From positions 1 to 18,248 of the forward strand of contig QQUL01000006.1 in NCBI GenBank assembly GCA_008501565.1: 18,248 nt of DNA, in the 5' to 3' direction. Both the position numbers and the translations under genes were made by a program. Source of the stretch: Armatimonadota bacterium (GTDB taxonomy: Bacteria; Actinomycetota; Acidimicrobiia; Spongiisociales; UBA5794). The stretch's first letter is position 1. Each line of letters begins with the position of its first letter. The notes under the pieces are model-generated. The model searched no databases. It had not been told where the DNA came from and was given only the letters and a program-made list of their open reading frames with translations. Of the stretch, positions 12,988-18,248 are shown one piece after another.

Positions 12988-13434
12988 TCAGAGCGAACCG
13001 AGAACCCGAGTGAGGGATTCTTCTGCCTCGTCGCCCAGCTGCTTGAATTTGCCGCTGAGGAACGGCTCTGTGATTCGATAAGGCCACTTCAAAGTGATGT
13101 CGGCCGAGTAGAGGACCTTCGTTCCCCCATTCGGAAGGTCTTCAAAGGAAAGCGTGTCGACGGCCCGGGTCGTCGAGCCGTCACCAACAAATCTCACGAG
13201 CTCGTTGGGTATGAGCTCGGTTGTTTCGTAGACCATCGGGAACCTGCGGCTTCCCCACGTGATTGCCAGGTCGTAGACCTGGCCGACCTTGGGACCGCTG
13301 GCGTCGCGTGGGATTGACTCGGCTGTCCCGGGATCCCACTCGGCCGCGTTGGCGAAGTCCACGAGGTAGGCGAATACGTCACTCCTGGGTCGGCTGGTGG
13401 CAATGGTTCTTTCAATCAGTGGCACTTGGTCCAT
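12988..13434 (-). CDS. SRPBCC (START-like) ligand-binding protein, operon partner of the SDR
   Basis: 148 residues from ATG 13434; GTG 13425 (codon 4), 9 nt after AAGG, is an equally possible start. The pattern is IERTIATSRPRSDVFAYLVDF, then A-E-W-D-P-G, a central strand (VRFVGDGSTTRAVDTLSFE), and a C-terminal helix (KFKQLGDEAEESLTRVL), as in polyketide cyclase-like SRPBCC proteins. The first 23 nt overlap the end of the upstream SDR gene, so the two are translationally coupled and probably use the SDR promoter. Such proteins hold hydrophobic ligands; with a dehydrogenase partner it may carry or deliver the lipid or steroid-like substrate. That is inference. Confidence 0.82.
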   Translation of the reverse strand: MDQVPLIERTIATSRPRSDVFAYLVDFANAAEWDPGTAESIPRDASGPKVGQVYDLAITWGSRRFPMVYETTELIPNELVRFVGDGSTTRAVDTLSFEDLPNGGTKVLYSADITLKWPYRITEPFLSGKFKQLGDEAEESLTRVLGSL

Positions 13435-14383
13435 CCTTGGGTTTCTTGGTGGGGGACACGACGTAGGGCGCCGCGTCCTTCTTGAGGGTTGTGATGAACT
13501 GGTCGACGGTCGAAGCCTCCGCGACGGTTCGCTTTGTCCGATGCACACGCCGGGGGATCCGATCGTGGATGAAATGCCCGGTGAGTTCAGTGGCTTCATC
13601 TGAGGCGATCAGCCAGACAATTGTGTCAGCGCCCTGATCCGCGTTGCGCAACAGGGGTCGGGTGATTCTGCGGAATGTCGGGAGGGAGTCGCGAACGCCG
13701 TCGGTATCGACCCAGCCTGGATGCATCGAGTTCACCCGGACGCCGATGGTGGCGAGCCCGCGTGCCCAGTGAGAGGCAAGTGCCACCTGTCCCCGTTTCG
13801 TTCTGGCATAGGCCTTGGTGGCGCGATATTCGCCGTGGGTGCTTTGGATGTTCGCGGCGGTGAGTGGTTCGGTGTACATCCCACCGGAGGAGACGAGGAC
13901 GACTCGCGACTCGCCAGCGGTGAGGCTGGGTATCAGGTTCGTGGTCAGGACGTATTGACCGAGCAGATTCACCGCGTAGGAAATCTCGAACCCTTCGGGT
14001 GTCACGATTCGCTCCGGGCTCATCACGCCAACGTTGTTGACGATGCCATCAAGACGGTTGCCGTCGGCGACGAACCCGGTTGTCAGATTCCGGATTGCCT
14101 CCATGTTCGAAAGGTCGGCGCAGTAGGTCTGTACGGTGCCGTCGGCGTCCGTTTCCAAGGCAGCAAGTTTGTCTGGTGATCGTCCAACGGCGTGAACGGT
14201 CGCACCGTTGGATGCCAGCCGCCGCACGGCAGCGCGTCCGATGCCTCCGGTTGCTCCGGTGACCAACACGTGCTTACCGGCGACTTCCGGAAATCTTTCG
14301 TGCATGTCGAGACCGCGCGCCGAAACCCCCAGCTTTGTGAAGCCGAGCAGTGTTCGATCCAAGAAGGCGTCTGTTCCTGACAT
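13412..14383 (-). CDS. Short-chain dehydrogenase/reductase, DHRS12-like
   Basis: 323 residues. A Rossmann nucleotide site is present at 42-49 (T-G-A-T-G-G-I-G), N-N-V-G at 116-119 (NNAG variant), Ser165/166 in V-L-V-S-S-G, and the catalytic Tyr192/Lys196 in A-Y-A-R-T-K-R. Sequence around the active site (AYARTKRGQVAL) resembles DHRS12/retinol-dehydrogenase-like SDRs. It should oxidise or reduce a hydrophobic alcohol or carbonyl with NAD(P)(H). The start at 14383 lies 9 nt after the -10 of an ECF-type promoter, making the mRNA leaderless; a longer frame up to 14557 crosses the promoter pair and is rejected. The neighbouring FAD oxidoreductase gene is divergent and has a mirror-image promoter. 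Confidence 0.9.
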   Translation of the reverse strand: MSGTDAFLDRTLLGFTKLGVSARGLDMHERFPEVAGKHVLVTGATGGIGRAAVRRLASNGATVHAVGRSPDKLAALETDADGTVQTYCADLSNMEAIRNLTTGFVADGNRLDGIVNNVGVMSPERIVTPEGFEISYAVNLLGQYVLTTNLIPSLTAGESRVVLVSSGGMYTEPLTAANIQSTHGEYRATKAYARTKRGQVALASHWARGLATIGVRVNSMHPGWVDTDGVRDSLPTFRRITRPLLRNADQGADTIVWLIASDEATELTGHFIHDRIPRRVHRTKRTVAEASTVDQFITTLKKDAAPYVVSPTKKPKDGPSATD

Positions 14384-14392
14384 GCAATGACA

Positions 14393-14419
14393 GTACGGAG
14401 CGTTCCGCTCCTTCGGATG
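14393..14419 (-). promoter_or_regulatory. SigK-like ECF promoter of the SDR-SRPBCC operon
   Basis: Minus strand: -35 CATCCG (14414-14419), 15-nt spacer ending GCT, -10 CCGTAC (14393-14398), then 9 nt to ATG 14383. Confidence 0.75.
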
Positions 14420-14433
14420 ATGCAAATCCCAGA

Positions 14434-14460
14434 CATCCGCGCATCGGGGTTGCTCCGTAT
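14434..14460 (+). promoter_or_regulatory. SigK-like ECF promoter of the FAD oxidoreductase-DUF1365 operon
   Basis: -35 CATCCG (14434-14439), 15-nt spacer ending GCT, -10 CCGTAT (14455-14460). Back to back with the SDR promoter, the two -35 boxes only 14 bp apart. Confidence 0.75.
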
Positions 14461-14493
14461 ACAGGCTGAATGACCAACAAAAGGGACATTGGC

Positions 14494-15819
14494 ATGAAGA
14501 TCGCCGTGATCGGATCAGGTGTTGCCGGCATCGGTGCCGCGTGGGCACTGAGCGCACGCCACGATGTCACGCTCATCGAAGCCGAGGCAAACGCCGGGGG
14601 TCACAGCAGAACCCTCGATGTCGAGGTCGGAGCTGCCCCGATATCTGTTGATACGGGGTTCATCGTCTACAACGAGCGCAACTATCCCCACCTCACCAAT
14701 CTGTTGCGCACGCTTGCGGTTCCCACGGTGGACAGTGACATGTCGTTTGCCGTTTCTCTCGAAGACGGATCCTTTGAGTACGCGGGACGGCTCTCGGGCC
14801 TGTTCACGGACGCCAGATCCGTTGTCGACCCTTCCATCAGAAGGTTGGTGAGGGGCATCGTGCGATTCCGTTCAGAAGCCAAACAGCTCCAGGCGGGACT
14901 GGTTCCCGATGACATGGACATCTACGCCTACCTCGTGTCGCGCGGCTATCCCGATTTGTTCATGGATCGGTATCTCATGCCCCTTGCCTCCGCGGTGTGG
15001 TCCGGGACCCGGAACAACTCAAGGGCCATTCCGGCAGCTTCGTTCCTGCGGTTTCTCGACAACCACGGCCTCATCGGCATAGCGGGACGTCCTCAGTGGA
15101 AAACCATCGACGGCGGCTCACGCAACTACGTCGAGCGGGCAATCAAGGAGATCACGAGAGTCCACACACGGCGCCCGGTTCACTCAATTCGACGAACCGC
15201 ACTCGGCGTCGAGGTGTTCGACTCTGGAGGGGCACCGGACCTGTACGACGAAGTCGTGCTCGCCACGCACGCCGATGTGAGCCTTCGTATCCTCGGCGAA
15301 GCAGCTTCTGAAGCAGAGCGCCGAATCCTCTCGGCATTTCGATATGACGCCAACGAGGTTGTTCTCCACACAGACACCGCGGCGATGCCGCGTCGGCGTC
15401 GAATCTGGTCGGCATGGAACGCCATCGAACGAACCGACGATGACGGTACGCGTCCGGTTTCCGTCTCGTACTGGATGAACCGGCTGCAACCCTTGCACAC
15501 AAGGGCCGATGTGTTCGTCACCCTCAACCCGGGTGATTCAATCGACGCCACCAAGGTGATCGACAGGTGGAACGCAGCGCATCCCCAATTTGATCTTGCT
15601 ACGGGTATCGCCCAGCGCGAGATCCCGACCATTCAGGGCATTGATCGAGTTTGGTTCGCTGGCGCCCACCTCGGACATGGCTTTCATGAGGATGCCCTCC
15701 AGTCGGGTCTCACTGTTGCAGCGGCTCTCGGGTCTCCTGTTCCATGGCACGACGACGTTGACCCGAGATCCCTGGCAGCGCTCCATGCGAAGCCCCGGCT
15801 AGCCCCCGTTCTCGTATGA
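14494..15819 (+). CDS. FAD-dependent amine-oxidase-like oxidoreductase (COG2907 type)
   Basis: 441 residues from ATG 14494, with AAAGGG 8 nt upstream and the FAD site at the very N-terminus (M-K-I-A-V-I-G-S-G-V-A-G, then L-I-E-A-E-A-N-A-G-G-H). An in-frame ATG at 14470 lies 9 nt after the -10 box and would suit a leaderless start eight residues longer. The family's C-terminal FAD motif is present (W-F-A-G-A-H-L-G-H-G-F-H-E-D-A-L-Q-S-G). Relatives sit beside DUF1365 and cyclopropane-synthase-like methyltransferase genes in light or singlet-oxygen regulons, and some act as flavin desaturases on membrane fatty acids (furan fatty acid pathway). The stop overlaps the DUF1365 start by ATGA. Confidence 0.9.
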   Translation: MKIAVIGSGVAGIGAAWALSARHDVTLIEAEANAGGHSRTLDVEVGAAPISVDTGFIVYNERNYPHLTNLLRTLAVPTVDSDMSFAVSLEDGSFEYAGRLSGLFTDARSVVDPSIRRLVRGIVRFRSEAKQLQAGLVPDDMDIYAYLVSRGYPDLFMDRYLMPLASAVWSGTRNNSRAIPAASFLRFLDNHGLIGIAGRPQWKTIDGGSRNYVERAIKEITRVHTRRPVHSIRRTALGVEVFDSGGAPDLYDEVVLATHADVSLRILGEAASEAERRILSAFRYDANEVVLHTDTAAMPRRRRIWSAWNAIERTDDDGTRPVSVSYWMNRLQPLHTRADVFVTLNPGDSIDATKVIDRWNAAHPQFDLATGIAQREIPTIQGIDRVWFAGAHLGHGFHEDALQSGLTVAAALGSPVPWHDDVDPRSLAALHAKPRLAPVLV

Positions 15820-16613
15820 CACGATCAGCGATCTACGAGTCGGTTGTTCGTCATCGAAGGTTCAAACCGACGACGCACAAACTTCGCTATTCCGTCTACT
15901 CACTTCTCCTCGACCTTGACGAGATTGACGATCTCGCACGTCGGATCCCCATTCTCTCTCACAACAGGTGGAATCTTGTTTCGTTCCACGACGCCGACCA
16001 CGGACCACGCGACGGCACAGCTCTCCGATCGTGGATTGAATCCATTGGTGCCGATGCTGGCATCGAGCCGGACGGGCGCATCGAACTGCTGGTGTTCCCT
16101 CGCATCTTGGGGTACACGTTCAACCCCCTCACGGTGTGGTTCATTCACGACCCCGCCGGGATGCTGCGAGCCGTGTTGTATGAGATTCACAACACGTTTG
16201 GGCATTCGCATTCGCATCTCGTCGTGCTCGATGCCACGGATGGCCAAGCGGGTGTCTCGCTGCGCCACGGCTTTGACAAGACGCTCCACGTTTCGCCGTT
16301 CTTTGACCAGATTGGCCGATACGAGGTGGTGCTCCGTCCCCCCGATCAAGAGCTGTCGATCACGATCACCTACCTGGACGAGGAAGGCGATCGACTCCTT
16401 ACCGCATCGCAACGAGGAAGTCGGATCGAGTTGACAACGAGGTCACTGCTGCGCCAGTTCTTTACGAAGCCGCTCCTGACCTTGAAGGTGATCGCAGGCA
16501 TCCATCTGCATGCGGTGCGGCTGCTCGCAAAGGGTGCAAAGTACCGACCGGTAGCACCCGAGCCGGGTACGGAGATCGAGATATTCGCGGTCACGGATCG
16601 CAGCGTCCGATGA
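15816..16613 (+). CDS. DUF1365 family protein
   Basis: 265 residues. Typical DUF1365 features are the N-terminal Y-E-S-V-V-R-H-R-R-F-K-P-T-T-H-K-L-R-Y, the central G-Y-T-F-N-P-L-T-V-W-F, the E-I-H-N-T-F-G motif and K-T-L-H-V-S-P-F-F. The biochemical activity is unproven. The family nearly always travels with the COG2907 FAD oxidoreductase, as here by a 4-nt ATGA overlap, so the two probably form a complex or act in sequence on membrane lipids. The third usual partner, a cyclopropane-synthase-like methyltransferase, does not follow; instead a convergent CBS gene ends 36 bp away. Confidence 0.92.
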   Translation: MTRSAIYESVVRHRRFKPTTHKLRYSVYSLLLDLDEIDDLARRIPILSHNRWNLVSFHDADHGPRDGTALRSWIESIGADAGIEPDGRIELLVFPRILGYTFNPLTVWFIHDPAGMLRAVLYEIHNTFGHSHSHLVVLDATDGQAGVSLRHGFDKTLHVSPFFDQIGRYEVVLRPPDQELSITITYLDEEGDRLLTASQRGSRIELTTRSLLRQFFTKPLLTLKVIAGIHLHAVRLLAKGAKYRPVAPEPGTEIEIFAVTDRSVR

Positions 16614-16648
16614 CGCTGCCGTACCTCTTGGGGCTTGCTCCTAGGACC

Positions 16649-17017
16649 TCAGACTTCGCTGATTGCCCAGAGCAGGTCCTTGACACTCACGATTCCCACG
16701 AGCTGTTTCCCATCGGTGACCGGCAGGTGTCGGTATCCGGTCGCGTTGAGCCAGTCCACGGCATCGCTGATCTTGAGATCAGGACCGACCGTGTCGGGTT
16801 CGGTGGTCATTACATCGCCGACGGTCAGTTCGAGAGCGGTTGAGTCGGCGACGGATTGGACGATGTCACGGTCGGTGACGATGCCGATCAGCCGTTCTCC
16901 GTCAATGACCGCCAACGAACCAACACCTTCGGCAATCATCTTTGCCGCGGCCTCGGTCAGTGGGATATCTGAGCGGCAACCCAACGGTGGTCCTGCCACG
17001 AGGTCTGAAATGATCAT
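16649..17017 (-). CDS. Two-CBS-domain protein
   Basis: 122 residues from ATG 17017, with AAAGGA 9 nt upstream; longer in-frame starts lack a ribosome site. Two CBS repeats fill the protein. Each has the closing pattern G-I-V-T-D-R-D-I or G-I-V-S-V-K-D-L after a V-x-D-G core, and the V-G-D-V-M-T-T-E-P linker between them is classic. CBS pairs bind adenine nucleotides and sense energy or redox state. There is no effector domain, so it probably acts on a partner in trans. It lies 90 bp downstream of the ECF42 sigma gene on the same strand and may share its transcript. Confidence 0.88.
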   Translation of the reverse strand: MIISDLVAGPPLGCRSDIPLTEAAAKMIAEGVGSLAVIDGERLIGIVTDRDIVQSVADSTALELTVGDVMTTEPDTVGPDLKISDAVDWLNATGYRHLPVTDGKQLVGIVSVKDLLWAISEV

Positions 17018-17107
17018 TGGTAAGAATCCTTTGATTGCGAATCGACCGCTGGCTCGGTCGAAACTGGCAACTCGGATCCTACCCCGCCCAAGGCCCGCCG
17101 GGTTCAA

Positions 17108-18248
17108 CTACTCGTCGGCCTCCGACAATTCTGCAAGCCGCTCATTGAGGAACCGCCGCTCCGGTTCCGTTTCGGTGAGGTCGATCGCCTGTGCGTACGC
17201 CTGCTTCGCTTCGTCGATACGTTCCTCCTCCTTCAAGAGGGCACCGCGAGCCGCGTGAAGGTACGGGTACCCATCGAGTCCGTTGATGTCGCGAATCATC
17301 GCCAGCGCGGTGGTGCGGTCCCCGGTCATCGCAACGGCAACCGCGTGGTTTAGTTTGACGACCTTTGAATCCGTGAACGTGCCGAGCGTGCGGTAGAGCC
17401 CGGCAATCTGTTTCCAGTCGGTGTCATCGGCAGTGGCGGCTTGGGCGTGGAGGGATGCGATGGCTGCCTGTACCTGATAGGGCCCCGGTGATCCCATCGC
17501 GACCGCCCGGTTGAGTCGGACGGCAGCTCGGTTGATCTGTGCACGATTCCACTGGGTGCGGTCCTGGTCCGGCAGCCGCACTGGCACGCCCGAAGCGTCG
17601 ACCCGGGTAACGGCGCGGGCATCGTGAAACTCCATGAGGGAGAGCAGACCCATCACCTCGGGTTCGTTCGGAAGGAGTGCGTCGACGATGGTTGCGAGCC
17701 GTATGGCTTCATCGGTGAGAGAGCGCCGCAGATGTTCGTCCCCAGCGGATGCGGCATATCCCTCGTTGAAGATCAGATAGATCACCGCAAGCACGGCGGG
17801 GAGCCGATCGGGGAGGTCGTCCTCGTCTGGGATGCGATAGGGGATTCCGGCGTCTGCGATCTTGCGTTTGACCCGAACAAGCCGTTGGGCCATCGTCGCC
17901 TCGCTGACGAGGAACGCCCGTGCAATCTCAGGTGTCGAAAGACCACCGACGGTGCGGAGGGTGAGAGCGATGCTTGCATCCTGGGCGATCGCGGGATGAC
18001 AACAGGTGAAGATGAGTCGCAGACGGTCGTCCTCAAGAGTCTCGATGGGCAGCTCGTCATCCGGGTCCCGTAGATCGTGGCCGATCGATTCGTATTTCCG
18101 TTGGAGGTTCTTGGCGCGGCGTACCCGATCGATCGCCTTGCGGCGGGCGGTGGTCGTGAGCCAAGCTGCCGGCTTGTTCGGAATCCCCTTCTTCCACGCT
18201 GAAAGAGCCGAAATGCAGGCGTCCTGGAGTGAATCCTCAGCGAGCTGG
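17108..18248 (-). CDS. ECF42-type sigma factor with C-terminal TPR-like domain (N-terminus cut)
   Basis: The frame is open through the right edge; 379 residues are visible and only about 20-30 N-terminal ones seem missing. Sigma region 2 remains ([10 protein letters not shown], then [13 protein letters not shown]). It is followed by the ECF42 hallmark [13 protein letters not shown], region 4 ([20 protein letters not shown]) and a long extension (DUF6596/TPR-like, including Y-L-I-F-N-E-G-Y and L-N-H-A-V-A-V-A). In this group the extension replaces an anti-sigma factor as the control element, and a YCII/DGPF-domain gene is usually adjacent; it would lie beyond the right edge. An internal Met at 17893 is not the start. 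Confidence 0.92.
   Translation of the reverse strand, partial: QLAEDSLQDACISALSAWKKGIPNKPAAWLTTTARRKAIDRVRRAKNLQRKYESIGHDLRDPDDELPIETLEDDRLRLIFTCCHPAIAQDASIALTLRTVGGLSTPEIARAFLVSEATMAQRLVRVKRKIADAGIPYRIPDEDDLPDRLPAVLAVIYLIFNEGYAASAGDEHLRRSLTDEAIRLATIVDALLPNEPEVMGLLSLMEFHDARAVTRVDASGVPVRLPDQDRTQWNRAQINRAAVRLNRAVAMGSPGPYQVQAAIASLHAQAATADDTDWKQIAGLYRTLGTFTDSKVVKLNHAVAVAMTGDRTTALAMIRDINGLDGYPYLHAARGALLKEEERIDEAKQAYAQAIDLTETEPERRFLNERLAELSEADE

Noticed and set aside
14384..14557. An extended SDR start at 14557
   Set aside because: The extension crosses both back-to-back promoters and the start region of the divergent FAD oxidoreductase gene, and encodes Cys/Arg-rich sequence unlike an SDR.
16614..16648. 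A terminator between DUF1365 and the CBS gene
   Set aside because: No stem of useful length and no T-run could be found in this short convergent gap.

Overview
The window is high-GC DNA from an actinobacterium, possibly Acidimicrobiia or a related deep-branching class; that placement is inference. The signs are a YlbL-type Lon-like protease next to a UPF0182 protein (an adjacency also known from Mycobacterium tuberculosis, Rv3194c/Rv3193c), a DivIVA-like coiled-coil protein, a class E sortase, an ECF42 sigma factor, and several genes with a -10 box only 6-7 nt before the start codon (leaderless style). Genes are tightly packed and no gene-free stretch exceeds about 170 bases.

Bases 1-5886 hold mostly housekeeping and envelope genes. 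On the minus strand are a PaaI-like thioesterase (cut by the window edge), a coupled pair encoding an acidic lipoprotein and a secreted helical protein, and the biotin transporter subunit BioY. On the plus strand are a class E sortase, a membrane-anchored PDZ/Lon-like protease and a DivIVA-like protein. A degenerate heptamer repeat (GTCTGAC-like) lies after the secreted-protein gene and, as an exact 42-bp in-frame block, inside the DivIVA-like gene. The large UPF0182 membrane protein follows (5887-8778).

Bases 8800-16613 form what looks like one light or photo-oxidative-stress regulon. It contains a heliorhodopsin, two SRPBCC proteins, an ECF sigma factor divergent from a CarH/LitR-type B12 photoreceptor repressor, a double-FAS1 lipoprotein, a DHRS12-like short-chain dehydrogenase, a COG2907-type FAD oxidoreductase and a DUF1365 protein. 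Five promoters here share CATCCG-N14/15-CCGTA with a GYY just before the CCGTA. They precede the heliorhodopsin, the first SRPBCC gene, the FAS1 gene, the SDR and the FAD oxidoreductase. The motif resembles the published mycobacterial SigK consensus (CCATCC-N16/17-CCGAAT), and SigK also drives FAS1-domain proteins (MPT70/MPT83). A 14-bp palindrome ATTTAGTACTAAAT covers the predicted start of transcription of the sigma gene; near copies lie before the FAS1 gene and over the litR start. The simplest model is that the B12 photoreceptor represses the sigma gene in the dark. Light releases it, and the sigma factor then switches on heliorhodopsin and membrane-lipid/redox genes.

Bases 16649-18248 (minus strand) hold a two-CBS-domain protein and an ECF42 sigma factor cut by the right edge. 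All functions are read from sequence motifs and remembered family features; no database search was run.
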